Notes: generated from the sequence alone by a model not told the origin. A DNA stretch of 6,459 nt from Solirubrobacterales bacterium (GCA_009781575.1 WQXW01000107.1:1-6459); one strand, 5' to 3'; numbered from the stretch's first letter, positions 1 through 6,459 are shown. Numbers and translations are program-made.

Positions 1-257
1 AGGATCGCCACCGGCGCGGCCACCGCGAGTGCCGGCACGGGCACCAACGGCGGCGCCGGCGCGAGGGCCGGGTGGAGCACATGCGGCGCCGCAGCCGGCG
101 CGGGCGCCGGCGCGGGCGGTTGGACCGGTGTGGGAGGCGGCGGCGGCTTGGGCGTGGCGAGCTTGACCCGGGGGCTCGTCGGCGCGGGGCTGCCTTCGAG
201 CGGCGGTTGGAAGGCGGGGAGGGTTGTCTGTTCGGCGCTCGCGGCCGGCGGCGGGTT
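1..257 (-). other. Pro/Ala-rich linker at the visible end of gene B
   Basis: Residues 1346-1430 are dominated by Pro and Ala, including PPPPP near 1384-1388 and a PAPAPAP run near 1393-1399. They become more hydrophobic at the edge (ALAVAAPVAI). This looks like an extended stalk crossing the envelope. A membrane or wall anchor just outside the window would fit, but is not visible. Confidence 0.65.
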
Positions 258-3200
258 CTTCAGCGGCACGGTGCCGCACGGGTATTCGACCGAGCCGGCC
301 TGCACCGTGATGGGCTCTGAGTAGCGCAGGCCGCCCGCCGTGATCGAGACGGTGGTGCTGCCGGCGTTGTAGGCGCAGAAGAGGCCCGAGTGGGGGTCGG
401 GGATCGGCTTGCCGTTTGCGGAAAGCTGCACGTGGCGCGGGTCGGAGGAGCTCGCTTCGTGGGCCACGAAGTCGCCGATGTCGGGTTTGGATGAGGTGAA
501 GGTGTAGTCGATCGGCAGCTGGTAGGGACAGTTGGCGCCGAGGCAGTTGAAGGGGATCGGTTCGTAGGGCTGTGGGCCGCGGTAGAGCGTGCCGCCCGCG
601 CCGTTGGCCGCGCGGCCGCTGACCGGCAGGCGCGCGAGCCCGTCGAAGAGCGCGGGCCTGCTGCGGCGCAGCAGCACGCCGTCGGTGGCATCGAGCGCCA
701 AGAGGCCGACGTTGGGCTCGATCTTCGCGCTCACCGAATCCGTCGTGGTGCCCGCTTTGCGTGTGAGTTCCAACAGCAGAAAGCCGCTCGAGGTGAGCGA
801 ATCGGTGACGCGCGCTTCGGCCGGCGCGGAGTAGCCGAGCGCGCCGCTGCCGAACGCCTGCACCGGCGGCAGCGAGCCGTAGCTTATGAGCGTGTGCACG
901 TTCTCGCCGGGGTAGTCGAACAGGTAGGCGGAGGCTCCCCCTTCGACCAGGACGCGGGAGACCGCGGACGCGTCCGAGGCCTGCAGCGGCGGCGGGTTGT
1001 TGCCGACTCGGTCGGGCAGTTCGAAGCCCAGCGAGGCGTTGCCCATCACGATCGCCGGCCAACCGTGTTCGCGCGCTTCGTGCAGCTGTGTGGCAAGCCA
1101 TTCCCGCTGGGTGGCACCCAGCGAGCCGGATGAGTAATCGAGCACGATCACCTCCACCGCGCCGCCCTGCCCTTCGGAGGTGAAGGGGTAATAGGCGCTC
1201 GCGCCTTCCGGGCCGTAGCCGTGCATCGCGGCGATGAAGGGTGAGAGACCGACGCCCGGCTCCACATCGCTGGGGGAGGCGGTCACGCGCACCGGCAGCG
1301 AGCCCGCGCCGCCCAGCAGCTGCGCGTAGCGGGCCAGCTCGCGCGCGAACGCTTCGCCGCCGAGGGAGGAGTCCTGCGGGGAGAGCCGCCCGCCGGTGTA
1401 GAGAAAGCCGCGCAGGCCGTTCGGCGAGGCGGCGCCGATGCGGTCGGCCAGCCCCAGCGCGTTGCTCAGCAGCACATCCGGCGCGAAGCCGAGGTTGGGC
1501 GAGTCGGCGCAGGGGTGCCCGCAGACGGCGCCGCCCCCGACCGCGAAGCTCACCGCGCCGGCGGCGGCGGGGGGCGGGGAGGCCGGCGCATCGCCGCCGG
1601 CGCCCGCCGCCGCGCCCGCGCCCGCGCCCGCGCCTCCACCGAAGCGCATCGCGGCGGCCGTCTGGAACTGGTCTTCGGGCGAGGGCGCGCGCTCGACGTT
1701 GTCGGTCTGCCCCCCCACCGCGAGCCCCGCGGCGCCGGAGGGTTCCACCAGCAGGGCCAGCACCGGGTCGGGCCTGGCCGGGAGGTCATAGGGGGCCGCG
1801 CCGAACGCCGGCAGGAAGCCGAACGCCATCTGCTCCATGTCTTCCCAGCCGCCGGCCGTCTGCCTGATCAGGTAGCCGCTGTTGGGCAGCGGGTCGGGGC
1901 CGGTGTGCACGGGAGGACTGCCCGGCGCAGGCGGGGGCTGCAGGTCTTCTGAGTAGGGGCCGTCCTGGATGCTGTGTTCGTAGGGGTTGTGCGCGCCGTC
2001 CAGGTCGATCGAGACCATCGCGCGCAGCTGGCCGCCGGCTTCGCGGAAGGCGGCGAGCGCCGCGATGTTCTGCGCCTCGATCGGCGGCTGAGGGGTGAGC
2101 TGCCACGGCGCGGTTGCCGATTCGCGCTCGATCACGAGGCCCGGACCGGCGGCCACCGCGCCGCCGTCGGGCAGCCCGGCGACCTTTGAGAGCACGCTCG
2201 GCAGCTTGGCCAGGAGGCTCCTGGCGCCGCCGTCGACACGCCAACCCGATCCGTCGTTCACGAGCAGCCCGCCGCTCTCCACGTTGCCCTGGACCGTTCG
2301 ATACGTGGCGAGCGCCTCGCCGCCGGCGAATGCGACGGAGGTGAAGTTGAGCTGTTCCACTTCGGTTTTCAATTCACCTTCCAGCGCTTCGCGTTCGCCG
2401 CTGGAGAGCGGTTCCCAGCTCTTGCCGTAGCGCAGCAGCACGCCCTGCTTGCCGACCGCGTAGCCGAGCGCGGGGTCCGCCGGCGAGAAGGCGATCGCGG
2501 TCAGGTTGGCGATGAAGTTGGGTGGCGCCGCCGGGTCGGGCTCCCACAGGCCGGTGTCGGCGCGCCACACCCACATCGCGCCGCCGTCGCCGACGGCGTA
2601 GGCGCGCCCCGCTTCCGGCCAGGCGACCCCGCGCAGCGTGGGCCGCTGCACCTTGCCGGCGGAGTTGTCGAGCGATTCCGCGCGCCAGCCCTGCGCGGGT
2701 GAGTAACGGCCGATCTGCCCTTCCACGCCGACCGCGATCGCTTCGCTGGCGGCGCTGCCGGGCGTGCTGCCCGGCGCCTGCGCGATCGCCAGCAGCGGGC
2801 GGCGAAACGGCACCGCCAGCTCGTGCAGCTGATTGGTGGGCGCGCGTTCGGCCACCTGCACGAGCTGCGACTCACCCTCCTCATCGAGGCTGAAGGAGGC
2901 TTCGCCCTGGGCGATCCAGCCGCTGCTGGGCGAGCCGAAGGTGAGCCCCCTTTCGCCCCCGCCCGCCGCGCCGGTGCCGGCGACTTCGGCGAAGTTGCCC
3001 TGGCTTTCGGGCGAGAGCTCCAGCATCGCGCCGGTCGACAGCAGCCCGATCGTGCGCGTACCCGGGTCGGTGGGTGTGGCGCCCGGCCACGCGAAGCTGC
3101 GGTAATCCTGGGGCAGGCGCGCGCCCAGCGAGGCCGAGCAACCGGACAGCTGCGGGTAGCACCACGTCCCCGCGACGTCGGCGTTCGCGGGTTCAGCGGC

Positions 3201-4292
3201 CGAGGGCACGATCAGCTCGCTGGCGTCGGGCTGGCCGCCCTGCAGGTTTGCCCTGAAATCCACCCACACCCCCTGCGGAGTGACCGTCAGATCCTGCGCG
3301 ATCGGGCCGAGCGGGGAGCCGCCGTCGAGCGCTCCGCCCGCGACCCGCTCGGGCTGCCAGGCGTAGCCGCCCGCTTCGCTCGAGGCGGTCCGCCTGAAGA
3401 GCGCCAGGTGGCGCACGGCGGGGGGCGGGCCGGCGCTGTAGGAGGCCAACAGCCAGCAGTTCTGGGGCGAGCTCGCCTGGGGCGCGGAGCCCGTGCCGCC
3501 ACAGGCGATCGCGTACGTGTTGAAGGTGGTGAAGGGGGCGCTGCCCGGGGCGATCACGCGCTCGCGGCTCCATTCGCTGCCGTCGTAGTGCAGGATCCCG
3601 GCGGGGGCCGGCAGGCTCGTCGCGCCCGCTTCCTGCTCCAGGTAGGGCGCGATCAGCAGGCCGGTGCTCGGGCTCGCTTCCTTGCCGCTCCCCTCTTTGC
3701 CCGCTTCTTCGATCGCCGCAAATGCGGTGCTCATTTCTTCACTCGGGGCGTGCTGGGGCGGGAGCGATTCGTCCGCGCCGAGCAGCGTGGCGGGCGGTGT
3801 CGGCGCCACCTGCTCCCGCCCGCTGGGGTCGCGGATCATCGTGCCGCCGTCGGTGAGCAAGACGACACCGCCCGCCGCCGTCACGCGCGCGCCGAGCGGG
3901 CCGAGCAGTTTGGGCAGGCGGTTGTTGAGGTTGGCGAGCGGTTTGCCGCCTTCACCCGGCGGCAGCGGCACGACCTGCCAGCCGGAGCCTTCGCGGTAGC
4001 GAAGCAGCGTGAGCTGTTCTGAGTACCACGCGCCGTTTGCGAGCGCGGGCACGCTCCCCAGCAACCCGTAGGCCCACGTCTCACCGGCGCCCGCGCGCGG
4101 CGCGGAGCCCAGCACCGTCACCTGTGTGGCGGGCAGCCCGAGCTGCGGCGCGAAGCTGTCGTGCGCGGTTGGCGCGGCACCACCCTGCGAGGCGCCGCTC
4201 GCGCGCCCGGGCACCGCGGCCCCGCGCGCGAGCGCCAGCAGCGCCAGCGCGCCGACCACAAGCGCTGTGGCGAGCGCGGCGCGGCGCCTCAT
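1..4292 (-). CDS. Gene B: giant exported protein with propeller-like repeats, degenerate metallophosphoesterase-like domain and Ig-like domain (3' partial)
   Basis: Hand translation from the ATG at 4292 gives 1430 codons without a stop, running off the left edge. The start is supported by an ATGA overlap with gene A, a GGGAG site 7 bases upstream, and an immediate signal peptide. Domain order by residue: 1-34 signal peptide; about 60-880 a region with recurring G-x-G-W or W-x-P motifs (GSGW 98-101, GSEW 237-240, GWRAE 535-539, GLWEP 580-584, SWEPL 625-629, GSGWRVD 683-689, GGWED 814-818), read as BNR/YCF48-like propeller repeats; 886-912 a Gly/Ala/Pro linker; about 912-1165 a calcineurin-like phosphoesterase-type domain without the usual metal ligands; about 1243-1342 an Ig-like domain; from 1346 a Pro/Ala linker. 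All ten cysteines fall in five close pairs, which fits an extracytoplasmic protein. The expected role is binding or structural at the cell surface; no enzyme activity can be assigned. A membrane or wall anchor could follow beyond the edge. The frame is secure and the domain names are moderately sure. Confidence 0.88.
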   Translation of the reverse strand, partial: MRRRAALATALVVGALALLALARGAAVPGRASGASQGGAAPTAHDSFAPQLGLPATQVTVLGSAPRAGAGETWAYGLLGSVPALANGAWYSEQLTLLRYREGSGWQVVPLPPGEGGKPLANLNNRLPKLLGPLGARVTAAGGVVLLTDGGTMIRDPSGREQVAPTPPATLLGADESLPPQHAPSEEMSTAFAAIEEAGKEGSGKEASPSTGLLIAPYLEQEAGATSLPAPAGILHYDGSEWSRERVIAPGSAPFTTFNTYAIACGGTGSAPQASSPQNCWLLASYSAGPPPAVRHLALFRRTASSEAGGYAWQPERVAGGALDGGSPLGPIAQDLTVTPQGVWVDFRANLQGGQPDASELIVPSAAEPANADVAGTWCYPQLSGCSASLGARLPQDYRSFAWPGATPTDPGTRTIGLLSTGAMLELSPESQGNFAEVAGTGAAGGGERGLTFGSPSSGWIAQGEASFSLDEEGESQLVQVAERAPTNQLHELAVPFRRPLLAIAQAPGSTPGSAASEAIAVGVEGQIGRYSPAQGWRAESLDNSAGKVQRPTLRGVAWPEAGRAYAVGDGGAMWVWRADTGLWEPDPAAPPNFIANLTAIAFSPADPALGYAVGKQGVLLRYGKSWEPLSSGEREALEGELKTEVEQLNFTSVAFAGGEALATYRTVQGNVESGGLLVNDGSGWRVDGGARSLLAKLPSVLSKVAGLPDGGAVAAGPGLVIERESATAPWQLTPQPPIEAQNIAALAAFREAGGQLRAMVSIDLDGAHNPYEHSIQDGPYSEDLQPPPAPGSPPVHTGPDPLPNSGYLIRQTAGGWEDMEQMAFGFLPAFGAAPYDLPARPDPVLALLVEPSGAAGLAVGGQTDNVERAPSPEDQFQTAAAMRFGGGAGAGAGAAAGAGGDAPASPPPAAAGAVSFAVGGGAVCGHPCADSPNLGFAPDVLLSNALGLADRIGAASPNGLRGFLYTGGRLSPQDSSLGGEAFARELARYAQLLGGAGSLPVRVTASPSDVEPGVGLSPFIAAMHGYGPEGASAYYPFTSEGQGGAVEVIVLDYSSGSLGATQREWLATQLHEAREHGWPAIVMGNASLGFELPDRVGNNPPPLQASDASAVSRVLVEGGASAYLFDYPGENVHTLISYGSLPPVQAFGSGALGYSAPAEARVTDSLTSSGFLLLELTRKAGTTTDSVSAKIEPNVGLLALDATDGVLLRRSRPALFDGLARLPVSGRAANGAGGTLYRGPQPYEPIPFNCLGANCPYQLPIDYTFTSSKPDIGDFVAHEASSSDPRHVQLSANGKPIPDPHSGLFCAYNAGSTTVSITAGGLRYSEPITVQAGSVEYPCGTVPLKNPPPAASAEQTTLPAFQPPLEGSPAPTSPRVKLATPKPPPPPTPVQPPAPAPAPAAAPHVLHPALAPAPPLVPVPALAVAAPVAI
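267..566 (-). other. Ig-like (BIG2-type) domain of gene B
   Basis: Residues 1243-1342 contain FTSSKPDIGDF (1265-1275), then a GLFCAYNAGSTTVSITAG strand pair (1303-1320), then EPITVQAGSV (1326-1335). This is the pattern of bacterial Ig-like group 2 domains, where 'fsSsnp...G.v.a...Gtt.It....g......tV' is typical. Cysteine pairs C1250/C1255 and C1306/C1339 would stabilise it outside the cell. Such domains commonly act as spacers or adhesion modules in surface proteins. Confidence 0.6.
798..1559 (-). other. Metallophosphoesterase-like domain of gene B, apparently without metal ligands
   Basis: Residues 912-1165 follow the order of elements of calcineurin-like phosphoesterases. FLYTGGRL (963-970) stands where a GD motif is expected. 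SLPVRVTASPSD (998-1009) stands where lPv-x-x-x-GNHD is expected. VIVLDYSS (1048-1055) followed by TQREWLATQL (1061-1070) matches the typical 'D-s ... Q-x-x-WL-x-x-xL' segment. PAIVMGNAS (1079-1087) stands where the single-His strand is expected, and AYLFDYPGENVH (1122-1133) followed by a GSGALG turn (1148-1153) stands at the GHxH site. The Asp, Asn and His ligands are missing or changed at nearly all these places. The fold assignment is by eye; the loss of activity is inferred. Confidence 0.55.
1557..1637 (-). repeat. Gly/Ala/Pro low-complexity linker of gene B with GCGCCC-type hexamer run
   Basis: Residues 886-912 are almost only Gly, Ala and Pro and separate the propeller-like region from the phosphoesterase-like domain. 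On the plus strand the hexamer cgcccg repeats three times exactly at 1613-1630, with degenerate copies on each side, giving a Gly-Ala dipeptide run. Its length could vary between strains without breaking the frame. Confidence 0.75.
2409..2636 (-). other. BNR/YCF48-like repeat pair in gene B
   Basis: Residues 553-628 contain the clearest propeller signature of gene B. There are two copies of the pattern A-YAVG-x-x-G, at 564-570 (AYAVGDG) and 611-616 (YAVGKQG). Each is followed by a hydrophobic strand and a Trp-Glu-Pro turn (LWEPD, SWEPL), and the second is preceded by AIAFSPADP. This layout is known from YCF48-like and BNR-type repeats. A charged helical stretch (residues 631-648) follows before the next repeat. 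The limits of the whole propeller are uncertain. Confidence 0.65.
4191..4292 (-). other. Signal peptide of gene B
   Basis: Residues 1-34 have a basic n-region (MRRR), a hydrophobic core from about residue 5 to 22 rich in Ala, Leu and Val, and a small-residue stretch after it. Cleavage after A34 (S-G-A) or a little earlier is plausible. No lipobox cysteine is present, so this is a Sec-type rather than a lipoprotein signal. An uncleaved N-terminal anchor is the alternative. Confidence 0.8.
4289..4292 (-). other. ATGA stop/start overlap joining genes A and B
   Basis: The plus strand reads tcat here, so the minus strand reads ATGA. Its TGA ends gene A and its ATG starts gene B, in a -1 frame relation. 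Such 4-base overlaps are a known sign of translational coupling in bacterial operons. It implies both proteins are made from one message. Confidence 0.92.
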
Positions 4293-6459
4293 CGCCCTGC
4301 TCCCGCGTGCGCGCCGGTGGAGCGGCGCCTGTGCGCTGGCGAGTTGTGCGGTGGCGAGGTGTGCGGTGGTGAGGTGTGCGGTGGGCGCCTGCGTGCGGCC
4401 CGGCGTGCGCTCGCCGGCGGTGCACCCCGCATCGTGACGGCGAGCTGCGCGTGCAACGGCGCGTGGCCCGTCGCGGTGAACGTCAGGTTCAGCACCGCGT
4501 AGAGGCCGGCGCGGCTGTCGATCAGCGCGCGATACGCCGCGCCCGCGTGCACGCGCACCTGCAGAGACCCCGCCTGCCCGCTCACGGCGCTCGCCTGCGC
4601 GACGGTGCGGGTGGAAAGTGTGGGCGCGGGCGCTTTGGTGCGGCGATGCCGGCGCGAGGAGTTGAGCCTGCGCGTGCGGTTCGCGCGCGAGGAGCTGGCG
4701 GCGCGCCGGCTCGGGGCCCGCACGCGTCTGGCCTTCGCGCGCGCGCCGGTGGTGAAACCGGGCAGTTGGGCGAGCGCGCGCACCTGGAGTGAACCCGGCC
4801 CGGGCAGCTGCGCGGTGATCAGCACGCTGCCGCCCGGCTGCGGGGAGGCGCTCGCGTTGAGCAGCCACGCGGGCGCGGGCAGCGGTTCCAGCGGAGTTTC
4901 GCTGACGCTCTGCGGTGTGACTTCGTCGCCGGTCTGGAGCTCGCGCGTGAGGTAGACCTCCGAGGCTTCCGGCACGCTGTCGCCGTAGAAGAGGTTTGAG
5001 GCCTGCGAGGCGAACGCGAGCGAGTGGCCGTCTCCCGACAAGGAGAGCAGCCCCGCTGCGCCGTTGGGCGGCGCTCCGTTGTATGTCGTTGTCACGCGTT
5101 GCAGTGTGTCGAGCGCGACGTTCACCTCGTAGGTGTAGGCGGCATTCACTTCTTCGACCGGCGGGCTCGTGAGCAGCGGTTCTGTGAGCGCGAAGCTCGT
5201 GCGCTCCGTGTTGAAGGCCACGCGCGTGCCGTCGCGCGAGATCGCGAGCGCGCGCACTCCGGTTTCGCGCACGTTGGGCGCCGAGAAGCTCGGCGTGGCG
5301 GTCAGCGCCTTCACCTGCACGGAAGCGCTGGCCTCGCGCGGCACCCGCACGAGGTAGGCATCCGCCGGCGGGATCCTGTTCAGGTTGGAGCGGCTCGCGG
5401 GGTTGTGGAGGTAGTCTTCTTCGCCCACCTTGGTGGGCGCGTTGGCCATCACCGCCACGAGCGAGCCGTCTTCGCTCAGTGCGGGTGGGAAGAACTCACG
5501 CTGTTCGGTGGCGAGCGCGCCCGCCAGCACGGGGCCGCTGTTCTCGATCTGGGTGTTGCTGCTGAAGAAGTAGAAGTTCAGGCCGGCGCCCGCGAGCAGG
5601 CGCCGGGTGGTTGCGGCGGGACCGTCCGTCACGCGCCGCCACAGCGGCTCGACCTCCCTATCCACATCTTCCTTTCCCACCCCCGCGGCCACATCGGTCG
5701 CGGAGGGCAGCTGTTCTGGCACGTTGGTGCCCTGCCACGCCACGGTGCTGCCGTCGGCGCTGATCGCGGCCGAGGAGGCGGCCGGCTGGTCGCGTTCATC
5801 CAAGGTGCGCCCTTCCGGTTCGCTGGCGAGCGAGGGGTAGGCGCCGCCGCCCGCGACCGGCTGCCCCGCGGGCGTGGCGCTCACGAGCGTGGTCGTCTGC
5901 GTGGCCAGATCGCGCACGGCGACCTGGCGCGCGGGCGTCGTCGGTTCCCCGTTCGCTTCACCTGTGAGGTTCGAGCGATCGAGCACGGTGAAGACGACGC
6001 GCTGGCCGTCGGCCGACATCGCCACGCCGCCGGCCGCCTGCGAGCCGTCGAGCGCGAGCTCGCGCGGGGATTGGGTGGGTTCGCAGTGCCGGGCGTACGT
6101 CAGGCCCATGGCGCTTTTGTCGAGCGCGGCGACGAGCGTGTAGGCGCCGGGCTGGGAGGCCGGCACGTCCATGTCGCGCCTGTACACCTGCGGGCAGCCG
6201 CTGCCGGTGTCGTCTTCGGGGTCGAGCGCCGCCGCGCTGGTGAAGGCCACGTAGCGGCCGTCTTCGCTGATCGACGGCGCGGTGGCGTCGGGGGCGCTGA
6301 TCGCCGGATCGGCCGGTTCGGCGACCGCCACCGGCGCCACTTCGCCGCTCTGCAGGTCGCGCCGGTAGACGCCCGAGATCCCCGCGACCGAGCCGTGAAA
6401 GGCGACGTAGCGCCCATCGCCGGAGAAGGCGGGGCTGTCGGCTTCGCTGAACTGCACGC
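4289..6459 (-). CDS. Gene A: PD40/TolB-like beta-propeller protein with basic C-terminal tail (5' partial)
   Basis: The reading frame is open from the right edge to a TGA at 4291-4289. The first in-window codon that could start (GTG at 6457) falls inside a propeller repeat, so the true start lies outside. Residues here are counted from that GTG. Seven WD40-like PD40 motifs of the form S-x-DG-x-x-V-A-F are visible near residues 8-20, 59-72, 143-157, 228-241, 323-336, 400-415 and 469-483. Most are followed by a VYRRD or VYLTRE type strand, as in the TolB-like propeller family. The only two cysteines, C88 and C125, sit in the same inter-motif stretch and could form a disulfide. After residue 530 comes a beta-rich module (GSVLITAQL, GSLQVRALA, then GSLQVRVHA, LYAVLNLTF), interrupted by an Arg/Ser-rich insert at 571-608. 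The end (684-722) is a basic Pro/His tail. The known role of such propellers is protein or ligand binding. No catalytic motif is seen and the function is unknown. The protein is probably exported, but its signal peptide would be outside the window. The stop overlaps the start of gene B. Confidence 0.9.
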   Translation of the reverse strand, partial: VQFSEADSPAFSGDGRYVAFHGSVAGISGVYRRDLQSGEVAPVAVAEPADPAISAPDATAPSISEDGRYVAFTSAAALDPEDDTGSGCPQVYRRDMDVPASQPGAYTLVAALDKSAMGLTYARHCEPTQSPRELALDGSQAAGGVAMSADGQRVVFTVLDRSNLTGEANGEPTTPARQVAVRDLATQTTTLVSATPAGQPVAGGGAYPSLASEPEGRTLDERDQPAASSAAISADGSTVAWQGTNVPEQLPSATDVAAGVGKEDVDREVEPLWRRVTDGPAATTRRLLAGAGLNFYFFSSNTQIENSGPVLAGALATEQREFFPPALSEDGSLVAVMANAPTKVGEEDYLHNPASRSNLNRIPPADAYLVRVPREASASVQVKALTATPSFSAPNVRETGVRALAISRDGTRVAFNTERTSFALTEPLLTSPPVEEVNAAYTYEVNVALDTLQRVTTTYNGAPPNGAAGLLSLSGDGHSLAFASQASNLFYGDSVPEASEVYLTRELQTGDEVTPQSVSETPLEPLPAPAWLLNASASPQPGGSVLITAQLPGPGSLQVRALAQLPGFTTGARAKARRVRAPSRRAASSSRANRTRRLNSSRRHRRTKAPAPTLSTRTVAQASAVSGQAGSLQVRVHAGAAYRALIDSRAGLYAVLNLTFTATGHAPLHAQLAVTMRGAPPASARRAARRRPPHTSPPHTSPPHNSPAHRRRSTGAHAGAGR
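4300..4304 (-). promoter_or_regulatory. Shine-Dalgarno-like site for gene B
   Basis: On the minus strand GGGAG lies 7 bases before the ATG of gene B, inside the last codons of gene A. The spacing is ideal for ribosome binding and supports this ATG as the start. A second purine run (AGGG) sits closer, 2 bases from the ATG, and is less well placed. Confidence 0.7.
4331..4390 (-). repeat. Four 15-bp tandem repeats in the 3' end of gene A
   Basis: On the plus strand four units lie head to tail at 4331-4345, 4346-4360, 4361-4375 and 4376-4390. The core is gtgcggtgg(c/t)gaggt; the middle two differ at one base and the outer two are more diverged. In gene A they encode pentapeptides of the form (T/N)S-P-(P/A)-H. 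The unit is a multiple of three, so gain or loss of copies keeps the frame and the overlap with gene B. Confidence 0.88.
4634..4747 (-). other. Arg/Ser-rich insert inside the C-terminal module of gene A
   Basis: Residues 571-608 contain about 15 Arg or Lys with Ser and Ala and no hydrophobic core. They sit between two beta-rich halves that carry matching GSLQVR strands (residues 555-560 and 630-635). The stretch is probably a disordered, strongly basic loop that could contact acidic envelope polymers or nucleic acid; that role is inferred. Confidence 0.65.
5009..6436 (-). other. PD40-type beta-propeller region of gene A
   Basis: Seven motifs with the core S-x-DG-x-x-V-A-F recur at spacings of about 52, 84, 85, 95, 77 and 69 residues. 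Each carries the Asp-Gly turn typical of WD40-like PD40 repeats. Between them lie strands such as VYRRDLQSG, VAVRDLATQ, AYLVRVPRE and VYLTRELQTG, the usual outer strand of each blade. Seven blades could close a propeller, but more may lie to the right of the window. The uneven spacing indicates loop insertions in blades 2 to 5. Confidence 0.85.

Noticed and set aside
1241..1867. A 208-codon plus-strand frame rich in Arg and Pro
   Set aside because: Its composition is that of an out-of-frame reading of GC-rich coding DNA. It overlaps the Gly/Ala linker of gene B on the other strand.
1786..2244. A minus-strand frame of about 150 codons in another phase than gene B
   Set aside because: It is Arg-rich without domain signals, while the gene B frame stays open across the same stretch with propeller-like GW motifs. 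It is a shadow frame.
2823..4022. A 399-codon open frame on the plus strand, antisense to gene B
   Set aside because: It is Arg/Gly/Ala-rich, has no recognisable domain, and lies wholly opposite a frame with a signal peptide, ordered domains and paired cysteines. Long antisense frames are common in high-GC DNA.
4293..4330. A promoter or terminator between the two genes
   Set aside because: The genes overlap, and this stretch is coding. No -10/-35 pair and no hairpin followed by a T run is visible.
4331..4390. Short direct repeats as a CRISPR array
   Set aside because: The units are 15 bp, directly adjacent, without spacers, and lie inside a coding frame.
4289..4425. Possible frameshift in the 3' end of gene A producing the Arg/His tail
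   Set aside because: The tail is low-complexity and could be a frameshifted extension, but the stop makes an exact ATGA junction with a well-supported start of gene B, and the 15-bp repeat keeps phase. I see no base that clearly restores a better frame.

Overview
The window is very GC-rich by eye and is filled end to end by two genes on the minus strand. Both are cut by the window edges. The protein style is an extracytoplasmic signal peptide, TolB/PD40-type propeller repeats, BNR/YCF48-like repeats, Ala/Pro/Gly-rich linkers and a basic C-terminal beta module. Together with the base composition this suggests a high-GC actinobacterium, most plausibly of the Thermoleophilia/Solirubrobacterales type. 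That placement is an inference from style, because the window holds no marker gene.

Layout in the direction of transcription (right to left). Gene A occupies 6459-4289. Its start lies beyond the right edge. The visible 722 residues hold seven PD40-like propeller motifs, a C-terminal beta-rich module split by an Arg/Ser-rich insert, and a basic Pro/His tail built on a 15-bp tandem repeat. Its TGA stop overlaps the ATG of gene B in a 4-base ATGA junction. A GGGAG Shine-Dalgarno-like site lies 7 bases before that ATG. Gene B runs from 4292 off the left edge. I translated its 1430 in-window codons by hand and found no stop. It reads as a signal peptide, a long repeat region with GxGW/SWEP and YAVG motifs (propeller-like), a Gly/Ala linker, a metallophosphoesterase-like domain whose expected metal ligands look lost, an Ig-like (BIG2-type) beta domain, and a Pro/Ala-rich linker that leaves the window.

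The two genes are almost certainly co-transcribed and translationally coupled. Both look like exported multi-domain proteins built on beta-propellers, so a shared role at the cell surface or in the envelope is a reasonable inference; the actual function is unknown. The most notable point is the apparent pseudo-phosphoesterase domain inside a giant secreted propeller protein.

There is no intergenic stretch above 300 bases; in fact there is none at all. I saw no RNA gene, CRISPR array, insertion sequence, terminator or promoter. All plus-strand open frames are antisense shadows typical of high-GC DNA.
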